Positions 35,468-42,979 of a stretch of 42,979 bases of DNA are shown one piece after another (within the stretch, counting starts at the first letter, position 1; each line of letters starts with the position of its first letter). The stretch is from Salegentibacter agarivorans. Lineage in GTDB: Bacteria; Bacteroidota; Bacteroidia; Flavobacteriales; Flavobacteriaceae. The stretch spans positions 1-42,979 of the forward strand of contig NZ_FOOH01000033.1 of assembly GCF_900113135.1 (NCBI RefSeq), in the 5' to 3' direction. The position numbers were made by a program, and so were the translations under genes. The notes below the pieces were generated by a model. The model saw only the letters and a program-made list of their open reading frames with translations. It ran no database searches and had not been told where the DNA came from.

Positions 35468-36409
35468 TTAACTTTCTTCTGAAAGTTTTAAGGTTTCTGG
35501 CTTTTCTACTTTTCCGAAAAGTTTATTTTTCCAATTATTCCAGCCATATTTTTTAGCCATTATGAAAAGAAAAAGGGGATAAATTATAAATACTGGAATA
35601 GCCACATCCCAGAAACCTGCTATGGGCGCAGAAACGTCTTTAAATATAGATTCAGTTTGGAAAGCAGTCCAGTCGGCAGTAACCAATAGCGCCGCAACCA
35701 AATTATTAGCGGCATGGAAGCCAAGCGCCAGTTCAAGACCTTCATCCATTAGCGTCATAATGCCAAGCATGAATCCCGTGCCAATGTAGTGTATCATAAT
35801 TATATCTCCCAGCTGGCCTACCTCTGGATTAAAATAATGCAGCCCACCAAAAATGATAGAAGTTAGAAATAATGGAACCCAGCGATTTTTAGCAAACACA
35901 CCCAATCCCTGCATTAAATATCCACGGAACATATATTCCTCAAAACTGGTTTGCAGTGGAATAAATATAACGGCAATTCCTACCAAAATAAGAAATGAGG
36001 TGGGTTCGAAATTTAACTGATAATCTTCAGGATAAAAGAAATAATATCCCAGGGTGGTTAAGATAGTAAAGATAGCTACCAGGGTAAAAGCAAAGAAAAA
36101 CCGGCTCCAATCTAGCTTCTTTCGAGTAGTGGTTAAGGTTTTTAATGGCTGCGAATGCAGGTATTTTGCATTGAAAAAAACCGCCACCAGTCCGGCTGCA
36201 AAAGGTAATAATAAGAAAAACAACGTTAAATTAGAATCAAAGACTTTTAAAACTGCTGTTTCGTCCATAGCGGCATCAAAACCACCTTCCAAAAAAAGAG
36301 CTATCAGAAACGGGATTTGGGCCATAAAAACCGCAATCATAATTATAACTACCCCAATAATGTATCTCCATAATTCATGGTGACACCTAAACGCCTGCGC
36401 TATATACAT
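35468..36409 (-). CDS. CPBP-family intramembrane metalloprotease
   Basis: The 313-residue protein has about eight transmembrane helices and the CPBP (Abi/CAAX) motifs FEEYMFRGYLMQ (EExxxR), GGLHYFN and GFHAANN. Related enzymes cleave prenylated or membrane peptides. It starts three bases after menC and is co-transcribed with the menaquinone genes; its substrate is unknown. Confidence 0.9.
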   Translation of the reverse strand: MYIAQAFRCHHELWRYIIGVVIIMIAVFMAQIPFLIALFLEGGFDAAMDETAVLKVFDSNLTLFFLLLPFAAGLVAVFFNAKYLHSQPLKTLTTTRKKLDWSRFFFAFTLVAIFTILTTLGYYFFYPEDYQLNFEPTSFLILVGIAVIFIPLQTSFEEYMFRGYLMQGLGVFAKNRWVPLFLTSIIFGGLHYFNPEVGQLGDIIMIHYIGTGFMLGIMTLMDEGLELALGFHAANNLVAALLVTADWTAFQTESIFKDVSAPIAGFWDVAIPVFIIYPLFLFIMAKKYGWNNWKNKLFGKVEKPETLKLSEES

Positions 36410-36412
36410 TTA

Positions 36413-37447
36413 CTAAAAATTAAATTCCCAGCTTTTAGCTGGATTATACTGAATATTTCCTTTTTCTACCTCTAACGGACTTTGAATATTATTGGTATAC
36501 AAACTTCCGGTGCCAAGTCCCTGGGGCATTTTATTGTTTTTTGTATAAGTAAATTGGGAAATTGCATTTAGCCCTACATTACTTTCTAAAGCACTGGTGA
36601 TCCACCAGCCAATATTGTTTTCTTCGGCTAAATCTATCCATTCTTGTGTGCCTTTAAAACCACCGATTAAACTGGGTTTTAAAATTATATACTGTGGCTT
36701 TATTGTATGTAACAATTCTTTCTTCTTTGTTACATTAAAAACGCCAATCAATCCTTCGTCTAAAGCAATTGGCAGCGGAGTTTCCCGGCATAAATCTGCC
36801 ATTTCCTTCAGCTGTCCCTGTTTTATAGGTTGCTCTATACTATGTAATTGAAATTCACTTAAACGCTTCAGTTTTTCCAGGGCTTCTTTAGGTTTAAAAG
36901 CTCCATTTGCATCTACGCGTAATTCTATTTCTTTGGAAGAAAATTCAGAGCGAATATATTTTAAAAGCTCCAGTTCGGTTTCAAAATCTATCGCACCAAT
37001 TTTCATTTTAATACAATCAAATCCCGCTTCAATTTTCTCCTGAATCTGGGATTTCATAAATGATTTCTCCCCCATCCATATCAATCCGTTAATGGGAATT
37101 GAAGCTTTTCCTTTTGTAAATTCTGAAGGAAATATTTCAAAAGGATTTTTGGCATTTAAAGATCTAAAAGCCATTTCTACTCCTATTTGGATGCTGGGGA
37201 ATTCTTTTAACTCTTCCCAAAGCATCGTTTCGCCCAAATTAATATTGTTACAAACCCATTGCAGTTTTTCTTCATAATCTGGCCTATCATCCACACTCAG
37301 ACTTCTAAGAATACCGCATTCACCGTAACCAACTTTATCAGCATCGGTTATTTTTAAAAACCAGGTTTCTTTAGTAGTAAGAACGCCCCGCGAAGTTCCG
37401 CTGGGGCGCTTAAATTTTAAGATATACTTTTTATAATCTGCCTGCAT
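36413..37447 (-). CDS. menC: o-Succinylbenzoate synthase
   Basis: The 344-residue enolase-superfamily enzyme dehydrates SHCHC to o-succinylbenzoate in menaquinone synthesis. Catalytic and metal residues are seen in CIKMKIGAIDF (KxK), LRVDANGAF (Asp), SIEQPI (Glu), ALDEGL (Asp/Glu) and ILKPSLIGGF (Lys). The length and context (menA, menE) agree. Confidence 0.92.
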   Translation of the reverse strand: MQADYKKYILKFKRPSGTSRGVLTTKETWFLKITDADKVGYGECGILRSLSVDDRPDYEEKLQWVCNNINLGETMLWEELKEFPSIQIGVEMAFRSLNAKNPFEIFPSEFTKGKASIPINGLIWMGEKSFMKSQIQEKIEAGFDCIKMKIGAIDFETELELLKYIRSEFSSKEIELRVDANGAFKPKEALEKLKRLSEFQLHSIEQPIKQGQLKEMADLCRETPLPIALDEGLIGVFNVTKKKELLHTIKPQYIILKPSLIGGFKGTQEWIDLAEENNIGWWITSALESNVGLNAISQFTYTKNNKMPQGLGTGSLYTNNIQSPLEVEKGNIQYNPAKSWEFNF

Positions 37448-37474
37448 ATATTTTTATTGGGAAAAAAGTGGAAA

Positions 37475-38155
37475 TTAAAGTTCCAGGCTCTCTCCTATTT
37501 CAAGAAGCATAAGGTCTTTACCCTCATCAAAGAATTTTCTTTTTGCTTCTTCGTGGTCTATTTCAATATAACCAAAAGTATCATAATGGCAACCCAAAAC
37601 TTTGTCACATTCTACAAAATCACTGGCTACTATGGCATCTTCTACACCCATTGTAAAATTATCGCCAATAGGCAAAATTGCAAGATCTAAAGTAGTGCGC
37701 TGCGGAATCAATTTCATATCCATAGTAAGCGCAGTATCGCCGGCAATATAAATATTTTTGTGTTCTCCTTCAATTACGAATCCGCCGGGTTGGCCGCCGT
37801 ATTTTCCATCGGGAAAAGAGCTGGTATGAATTGCATTTACGTATTTTACTTTTCCGAACTCAAAATCCCAGCTTCCGCCGTGATTCATTGGGTGAACCTC
37901 AATGCCTTTTTCTTCGTAATGATTTGCGATCTCAAAATTACTCACAATTACAGCGCCTGTGTTTTTGGCAATTTCTTCAGCATCTAAAGTATGATCCTGA
38001 TGTGCGTGGGTGAGTAAAATATAATCAGCTTTAATGTCTTTGATATTGATTTTATCTTTGGCGAGTTCATTCCCGGTAATGAACGGATCTACCAAAACAT
38101 TGATATCTGCTATTTTAATTCCGAAGCAACTTTGTCCGTAATACGTGATTTTCAT
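37475..38155 (-). CDS. Metal-dependent hydrolase, metallo-beta-lactamase fold (UPF0173-like)
   Basis: The 226-residue protein starts MKITYYGQSCFGI and has the zinc motif THAHQDHTLDA. Other ligands lie in AIHTSSFP, YIAGDTALTMDM and LGCHYDTFG. This matches the UPF0173 group of small lactamase-fold hydrolases. It sits between menA and menC, and its homologues are often linked to menaquinone genes in Bacteroidetes. The substrate is unknown. Confidence 0.88.
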   Translation of the reverse strand: MKITYYGQSCFGIKIADINVLVDPFITGNELAKDKINIKDIKADYILLTHAHQDHTLDAEEIAKNTGAVIVSNFEIANHYEEKGIEVHPMNHGGSWDFEFGKVKYVNAIHTSSFPDGKYGGQPGGFVIEGEHKNIYIAGDTALTMDMKLIPQRTTLDLAILPIGDNFTMGVEDAIVASDFVECDKVLGCHYDTFGYIEIDHEEAKRKFFDEGKDLMLLEIGESLEL

Positions 38156-38238
38156 AATATAATTTTTATGTTCGCCCTAATTTAAGGATTCGCTGAAAAA
38201 GGTTAGAAATGACCAAATATATAATTTTGTTAAACTTC

Positions 38239-39141
38239 TTACCATATCTGGCCTAAACCAAAAAGTATAGCGGTAGCAAAGGTAGAAAGGGCTAAAATTT
38301 TAAGTTCTGGATCAAGTAAAGTAGCATTTTCATTTTCTACCACTCTTTTAAGATGTAGTATTAAGGGAATAAAAGCCGGCAGATAAAGAAAATCGTTTAC
38401 ACTTTCTAGGGTAAGTACGGTGAATAAAACCAAACAAAGTATGGCTCCCAGAATAAGTGCATAATGATAGTTTTTGGCATTTTTAGCCCCGAGTTTCACT
38501 ACAAGAGTATTCTTTCCCGCTTTTTCATCAGAAATTCTATCGCGCATATTATTGAGATTTAAAACCCCCATACTTAAAAAACCAATACTGAATGACGGAA
38601 GCAACACTAACCAGTTCCATTGATGCGCGTATAAAAAATAAGAACCGTAAACGGCAACCAAACCAAAGAAAATTAACACAAAAACATCTCCCAGCCCCCG
38701 ATAACCGTAAGCCGATTTACCTACGGTATATTTAATGGCTGCAGCAATTGCCCCAACTCCCAGTAGGAAAAAAAATAAAGCATAACCTAAATTTTCTTTC
38801 CCGAAAGCAGCATAAATAAGTAAAACAGCAAATAATAAGGTAACAATTGCAGTGATTACAATTACCTGAAACATTTCCTTTTGAGAAATAAGTCCGCTTT
38901 GTATAGCACGTTGCGGGCCTACCCTATCTTCATTATCGGTTCCTTTTACACCATCGCCATAATCGTTGGCAAAATTTGAAAGCACCTGTAATCCTAAAGT
39001 GGTGGCTAGTGCAAGACTAAAAATAGTAATACTAAAAACACCTTCGCTAACCGCAATGGTGGTTCCAACAATAATTCCGGAAACCGATAATGGTAAAGTT
39101 CTTAACCGGGCAGCGCTAATCCATGAATTTATTTTACCCAT
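38239..39141 (-). CDS. menA: 1,4-Dihydroxy-2-naphthoate polyprenyltransferase
   Basis: The 300-residue membrane enzyme has about eight to nine helices and attaches the prenyl chain to DHNA. The UbiA-family Asp-rich motif is NDYGDGVKGTDNED and the second motif is NNMRDRISDEKAG. The start WISAARLRTLPLSVSGIIVG is typical of MenA. It begins one base after the holA stop. Confidence 0.93.
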   Translation of the reverse strand: MGKINSWISAARLRTLPLSVSGIIVGTTIAVSEGVFSITIFSLALATTLGLQVLSNFANDYGDGVKGTDNEDRVGPQRAIQSGLISQKEMFQVIVITAIVTLLFAVLLIYAAFGKENLGYALFFFLLGVGAIAAAIKYTVGKSAYGYRGLGDVFVLIFFGLVAVYGSYFLYAHQWNWLVLLPSFSIGFLSMGVLNLNNMRDRISDEKAGKNTLVVKLGAKNAKNYHYALILGAILCLVLFTVLTLESVNDFLYLPAFIPLILHLKRVVENENATLLDPELKILALSTFATAILFGLGQIW

Positions 39142-39142
39142 T

Positions 39143-40147
39143 TTAATTTAAGATCTTAACCATTAATTCTTTAAGCAAATCGCCGTGAGAAATATTCACC
39201 GCGCCCACACCTTTTCCTTTTACGTCACTTTCGTGCAGCAAGCCAATTACCTGACTCACTTTTTTCATCGGATAATTTTTTGCTGCGGCTATATAATCCC
39301 CAACAAAATAAGGATGCACTTTTAGCTGTTTGGCTACGTTAGCCTTAGATTTATCGGGGAGGCCGTGATATTGCATAATTTGTGAGAAATAAGAAAATAA
39401 GAGCGAAATGGTCACCACCATTGGGTTGTCTTTCGGGTTTTGCGCGAAGTAATTTACAATGCGATGCGCCTTTAAAGAATCTCGCATTCCAATGGCTTTC
39501 CGCAGTTCAAAATTATTAAAGTCTTTACTTATTCCTATATTTTGCTCAATAAGCTCTGGGGTAATTTGAGTTCCTTCAGGCGTAATTAGTTGAAGTTTAT
39601 TTAATTCGTTATCAATTTTCCCCAGATCAATTCCTAAAAATTCTACCAGCATTTGTGCTGCTTTTGGAGAAATGGTATAATTTCTTGCCTTCAGGGTTTT
39701 CATGATCCAGTCTGCCACCTGGTTTTCATAGAGGCGTTTACTTTCAAATAAAATCCCACTTTTCTTTAGAACTTTAGAAAGTTTCTTACGCTTATCCAGG
39801 CTTTTGTATTTATAACAAAAAACCAAAGTGGTGGTAGGCTGAGGATTTTCGGCATAATCTACCAGTTTCTCTATGCTCCTGGAAAGGTCCTGTGCTTCTT
39901 TAACGATAATCACCTGTCTTTCGGCCATCATTGGGTAGCGCTTGGCATTGCTCACAATTTCATCTATATTGGTATCGCGGCCATACATAATGATTTGGTT
40001 AAAACCTTTTTCTTCTTCTGCCAGTAAATTTTGCGCTATAAAATCTGAGATCCTGTCTATATAATAAGGTTCTTCGCCCATTAAAAAGTAAAGCGGCGAT
40101 ACACTACCTTTTTGAATATTATTTACAATCTCTTTTGCTTCTTCCAT
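39143..40147 (-). CDS. holA: DNA polymerase III subunit delta
   Basis: The 334-residue clamp-loader subunit begins with PLYFLMGEEPYYIDRISDFI. The delta-type region AERQVIIVKEAQDL and the C-terminal domain (HPYFVGDYIAAAKNYPMKKV, ISHGDLLKELMVKIL) follow. It loads the sliding clamp. It is the first gene of the minus-strand run that continues into the men genes. Confidence 0.93.
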   Translation of the reverse strand: MEEAKEIVNNIQKGSVSPLYFLMGEEPYYIDRISDFIAQNLLAEEEKGFNQIIMYGRDTNIDEIVSNAKRYPMMAERQVIIVKEAQDLSRSIEKLVDYAENPQPTTTLVFCYKYKSLDKRKKLSKVLKKSGILFESKRLYENQVADWIMKTLKARNYTISPKAAQMLVEFLGIDLGKIDNELNKLQLITPEGTQITPELIEQNIGISKDFNNFELRKAIGMRDSLKAHRIVNYFAQNPKDNPMVVTISLLFSYFSQIMQYHGLPDKSKANVAKQLKVHPYFVGDYIAAAKNYPMKKVSQVIGLLHESDVKGKGVGAVNISHGDLLKELMVKILN

Positions 40148-40210
40148 TAAGGTGAAGGATTTTTGAATTTTAAATTAAACTGAAGCTTGCTGCGCTGTGG
40201 TTTTCTTTTT

Positions 40211-40218
40211 TACTTTTG
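40211..40218 (+). promoter_or_regulatory. -7 box next to the start codon of the HsdR-N-domain gene
   Basis: TACTTTTG is a full match to TAnnTTTG and ends four bases before the ATG at 40223. A TTG at 40187-40189 lies 21 bp upstream of it. It supports the start at 40223 rather than 40187. Confidence 0.6.
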
Positions 40219-40222
40219 GCCT

Positions 40223-40690
40223 ATGTTAGCGCTTAATTTTCCAAAATATTCGTTCCGGTTCAAAAATAGTGAAAATAAAATAGCCGTTTTTGATGAACTC
40301 CGGAAAAAATTTGTGGTTTTAACTCCCGAAGAATGGGTGAGACAACACGTGGTTAAATTCCTTACTTTAGATAAGAATTATCCTAAAAACCATATTAATG
40401 TTGAAAAACAACTTAAGCTTGGAAAGCTTACTAAACGCTATGATGCGGTAGTTTTTTATCCTGACGGAAAAATAAAAGTGGTGATAGAATGTAAAGCCCC
40501 ACATATTAAAATAACCCAGGAAGTTTTTGACCAGATCGCCAGGTATAATTTGAGTTTAAAAGCCGATTATTTAATGCTTACCAACGGATTGGAGCATTAC
40601 TTCTGCAAACTTGATTACAAAGAAGAAAAATATCATTTTCTACCTGAAATTCCCGATTATATTTCTTCTAAAACTTCTGAAAAACAATGA
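40223..40690 (+). CDS. Stand-alone HsdR-N (type I restriction N-terminal) nuclease domain protein
   Basis: The 155-residue protein starts MLALNFPKYSFRF. It matches the N-terminal domain of type I restriction R subunits: LRKKFVVLTPEEWVRQHVV and NVEKQLKLGKLTKRYDAVVF, then the PD-(D/E)xK catalytic part VVIECKAPHIKIT. No helicase motor, methylase or specificity gene is near, so it is not a restriction system. Such lone proteins are conserved in Bacteroidetes; the role is unknown, perhaps DNA processing. It overlaps the glycosyltransferase start by four bases. Confidence 0.85.
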   Translation: MLALNFPKYSFRFKNSENKIAVFDELRKKFVVLTPEEWVRQHVVKFLTLDKNYPKNHINVEKQLKLGKLTKRYDAVVFYPDGKIKVVIECKAPHIKITQEVFDQIARYNLSLKADYLMLTNGLEHYFCKLDYKEEKYHFLPEIPDYISSKTSEKQ

Positions 40691-41682
40691 GCACCGCAGT
40701 AGTAATCTTAAATTGGAATGGCCGCAGTTTACTGGAGCAGTTTTTGCCTTCGGTAATTCGTTTTTCTGAAGGTGCCAATATTTACGTAGCTGATAATGCT
40801 TCTACAGATGATTCGGTAGAATTTGTACAGGAAAATTTTCCGCAGGTCAAAATTATTCAGAATAAGGAAAACGGCGGATTCGCCAAAGGTTACAACGATG
40901 CGCTTTCAGGTTTATCCGAAGATATTTTTGTCTTGCTAAATAGTGACGTAGAAGTTACTAAAAACTGGCTAAACCCTATTCATGAAATCTTTAAAAACGA
41001 ACCTAAAACGGCTGCAGTCCAACCAAAAATACTTGATTTTAAAAGAAAAAACTACTTTGAATATGCAGGAGCAGCCGGCGGCTATATAGACAAATATGGC
41101 TATCCATTTTGCCGTGGGAGGATCTTTGATACTTTAGAAGAAGACCACGGGCAGTATAATGACGATACTCCTATTTTTTGGGCCAGCGGTGCTTGTTTTG
41201 CAATTAGAAATACAGTTTATTGGGAGGCCGGTGCGCTCGATGAAGATTTTTTTGCCCACCAGGAAGAAATAGATCTATGTTGGCGAATCCATAATTTAGG
41301 CTATCAAATAAAATTTTCTGGAATTTCCAACGTTTACCACGTGGGTGGTGCTACCCTGGATAGTATGAATCCCAGGAAGACGTTTTTCAATTTCAGAAAC
41401 AGTTTATATATGCTTTTAAAGAATGTTCCCACACCTAATGTTTACGGCATTTTAATTATGAGAATGATCCTGGATGGGATTGCGGGAATCAAGTTTCTGA
41501 TAAATGGGAAATTCTCACATTTATATGCTATCCTGCAGGCGCATACCGCTTTTTACCGTAATTTTCAAAAAATGCATAGAAAACGAAGAGGAATTACAAA
41601 AAACTCTGAATATTATCAGGTAAAATCTATTATTTGGTCTTATTTTTGTTTAGGCAAAAATGAATTTTCTAAATTAAAATAA
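40687..41682 (+). CDS. Family 2 glycosyltransferase
   Basis: This 331-residue GT-A enzyme has VVILNWNGRSLLEQFL, DNASTDDS, a DXD-type LLNSDVEVT, the acceptor-site segment FFAHQEEIDLCWR and the HVGGATL motif. The C-terminal part is hydrophobic and may touch the membrane. It resembles rhamnosyl/galactofuranosyl transferases of polysaccharide synthesis; donor and acceptor are unknown. Confidence 0.9.
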   Translation: MSTAVVILNWNGRSLLEQFLPSVIRFSEGANIYVADNASTDDSVEFVQENFPQVKIIQNKENGGFAKGYNDALSGLSEDIFVLLNSDVEVTKNWLNPIHEIFKNEPKTAAVQPKILDFKRKNYFEYAGAAGGYIDKYGYPFCRGRIFDTLEEDHGQYNDDTPIFWASGACFAIRNTVYWEAGALDEDFFAHQEEIDLCWRIHNLGYQIKFSGISNVYHVGGATLDSMNPRKTFFNFRNSLYMLLKNVPTPNVYGILIMRMILDGIAGIKFLINGKFSHLYAILQAHTAFYRNFQKMHRKRRGITKNSEYYQVKSIIWSYFCLGKNEFSKLK

Positions 41683-41698
41683 AGGTATTCAAACTTAT

Positions 41699-41731
41699 AG
41701 TAAAGCTTCTTTTTCCGCTTTACTTTTTTTT
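41699..41731 (+). terminator. Intrinsic terminator after the glycosyltransferase gene
   Basis: The stem AGTAAAGC/GCTTTACT with a 10-base loop is followed by TTTTTTT, 16 bases after the stop. Confidence 0.85.
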
Positions 41732-41733
41732 GA

Positions 41734-41741
41734 TACTTTTG
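41734..41741 (+). promoter_or_regulatory. -7 promoter box of the OmpA-family lipoprotein gene
   Basis: TACTTTTG is a full match to TAnnTTTG, 32 bases before the ATG at 41774. It directly follows the terminator of the previous gene. Confidence 0.6.
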
Positions 41742-41773
41742 AATCATCTAACATTAATAACAATTACAAGATT

Positions 41774-42607
41774 ATGAAACGAATTATGCTTTTATCGGCA
41801 ACCGCCGTTCTTTTGTTTTCCTCTTGCGTATCTAATAAGAAATACGCTGAACTGGAAGAAAAACAAAAACAAACCCAGGATGAACTAAACACTGCAACCA
41901 TTAAATTAAATGCGTGTTTAGAAGATAAACAAAACCTTAACCAGCAAATCACAAGACTTAACAATACCAACGCGGCATTGCTTAACAACGTAGGTGACCT
42001 TGCCACTCTTTCTAAGAAAGAAGCAGAAAACCTTGAGCGTTCTCTTGAAAGCATTAAAGAAAAAGACCTTGCTATCCAGAGTATGCGTGATGCTATTAGC
42101 AAAAAAGACTCTGTAACTTTAGCGCTTGTAACAAGCTTAAAAGGTGCTTTGGGTAATATGGCCGATGAAGACATTGAAATAAATGTTGAAAAAGGTGTAG
42201 TTTACGTTTCTATTTCTGACAAACTTTTATTTGACAGTGGAAGATACAATGTAACCGACCGTGCTAAAGAAGTACTTGGTAAAGTTGCTACTGTGGTTAA
42301 AAACAAGCCAGACATCGAGTTTATGGTAGAAGGACATACTGATGATAAAGCTATCAAAACTTCAATGTTTGAAGATAACTGGGATCTTAGTGTGAAAAGA
42401 GCTACTTCTGTAGTTAGAATTCTTCAGGATGAGTTTGGTGTAGAGCCAGCTAGAATGACTGCCGCTGGTAGAAGTTACTATGTACCTGTTGCAACCAACG
42501 AAACTGCTGAAGGTCGTGCTAAAAACAGAAGAACAAGAATTGTAGTTCTTCCTAAACTTGATCAATTCTACGGAATGATCGAAGAAGGAATGAAATCTGC
42601 TAAATAA
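41774..42607 (+). CDS. OmpA-family peptidoglycan-binding lipoprotein
   Basis: The 277-residue protein has a lipoprotein signal (AVLLFSSC), a coiled-coil stalk of about 90 residues (KKYAELEEKQKQTQDELNTA and on) and a C-terminal OmpA domain. The domain contains LLFDSGRYNVTDRAKEVL, VEGHTDDKAI, NWDLSVKRATSVVRIL and GRAKNRRTRIVV. Asp and Arg residues that bind diaminopimelate in OmpA domains are present (NWDLSVKRA). It anchors the outer membrane to the wall. Confidence 0.93.
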   Translation: MKRIMLLSATAVLLFSSCVSNKKYAELEEKQKQTQDELNTATIKLNACLEDKQNLNQQITRLNNTNAALLNNVGDLATLSKKEAENLERSLESIKEKDLAIQSMRDAISKKDSVTLALVTSLKGALGNMADEDIEINVEKGVVYVSISDKLLFDSGRYNVTDRAKEVLGKVATVVKNKPDIEFMVEGHTDDKAIKTSMFEDNWDLSVKRATSVVRILQDEFGVEPARMTAAGRSYYVPVATNETAEGRAKNRRTRIVVLPKLDQFYGMIEEGMKSAK

Positions 42608-42634
42608 GCTTTGATTCTTTTAAATATAGAAAGA

Positions 42635-42667
42635 GGCCGTCTAAAAAGTATTTAGATGGCCCTTTTT
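42635..42667 (+). terminator. Intrinsic terminator after the OmpA-family gene
   Basis: The stem GGCC-TCTAAA/TTTAGA-GGCC (one bulge pair) with loop AAGTA is followed by CTTTTTC. Confidence 0.85.
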
Positions 42668-42752
42668 CTTTATAAATGTTTTGTAAGAGGAAGCGATTCT
42701 TCTTTTTGTAAATCTTCTTTCTGATAAAAAAAGGCAAAGCAGCGCCCCCTTG

Positions 42753-42979
42753 CTATGCGATACTGAATTTTCTTAAGTTGTGCGCCATAGCTATTAATCC
42801 TATCTCAGTAGTTACTTTATCCATTCCCCGCAACATAAACCGCTTAAAGCCCATATTTTGCTTGATATTTCCAAAGACGGCTTCAACATCCCAGCATCTT
42901 CTTTTGCGATGTGCTATTCCCTCTTCACTTAGCAGTAGGTTCCTGGCCTTTTCCTTGAGGCGAATCAGGTTGTGATTAC
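42753..42979 (-). mobile_element. 3' end of an IS1182-like insertion sequence transposase (cut by window edge)
   Basis: The minus-strand frame from the edge to a TAG at 42753 encodes 74 residues. They include EEGIAHRKRRCWDVEAVFGN, IKQNMGFKRFMLRGMDKV and IGLIAMAHNLRKFSIA. This is the C-terminal end of an IS1182/IS5-group DDE transposase, including the final catalytic Glu in VEAVFGNIKQN. The end of the element lies somewhere in 42668-42752; its inverted repeat cannot be set without the other end. The transposase is intact as far as it can be seen. Confidence 0.85.

Noticed and set aside
40223-40690. Type I restriction-modification system
   Set aside because: Only the N-terminal domain of an R subunit is present; no motor, methylase or specificity subunit is nearby.

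Overview
The window looks like chromosomal DNA of a marine or saline-habitat member of the Flavobacteriaceae (Gramella/Salegentibacter/Zunongwangia-like). The evidence is low GC, the Bacteroidetes promoter -7 box (TAnnTTTG) before many genes, many short lipoprotein signals with a cysteine lipobox, a split menaquinone operon, a clade II type nos cluster, and protein sequences that match this family by eye. No rRNA, tRNA or CRISPR was seen.

Layout. 1-570: remnant of an OLD-type ATPase gene interrupted by a structured insertion that runs off the left edge (possibly a group II intron). 929-3105: a DUF4256 protein and a DnaQ-like exonuclease fused to a GIY-YIG nuclease. 3351-7028: the iron-sulfur repair protein Ric, a heme-copper-oxidase-like membrane protein, a HigBA toxin-antitoxin pair whose toxin has no normal start codon, and a cysteine-free Crp/Fnr regulator. 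7034-13453 (minus): nitrous oxide reductase operon (cytochrome c, nosZ, a membrane protein, nosL, nosD, nosF, nosY). 13747-18650 (minus): a glutamate dehydrogenase operon led by an overlooked 54-aa cysteine protein, then a sigma-54 activator and its histidine kinase. 18807-25938: SYLF lipoprotein, katG, a four-helix-bundle membrane protein, an outer-membrane barrel, Hsp20, DUF2254 and DUF1456 proteins. 26118-32893: EttA, DinB-like protein, acyl-CoA carboxylase subunit, a secreted protein and an M1 peptidase. 32983-40147 (minus): M24 peptidase, menE, CPBP protease, menC, a metallo-hydrolase, menA and holA. 40223-42607: a lone HsdR-N nuclease domain, a glycosyltransferase and an OmpA lipoprotein. 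42753 to the right edge: end of an IS1182-like transposase.

How the genes work together. The strongest new signal is a perfect 18-bp palindrome, TTATGA-N6-TCATAA. It occurs exactly three times: upstream of ric, upstream of the nos operon, and upstream of the four-helix-bundle membrane protein at 21998-22684. It has the form of a Crp/Fnr-family operator, and a Crp/Fnr gene lies next to the nos operon. I infer a small nitrogen-oxide regulon that includes an uncharacterised membrane sensor-like protein. A second regulatory unit is a sigma-54-type promoter in front of the small cysteine protein and gdh, with an NtrC-like activator/kinase pair immediately upstream.
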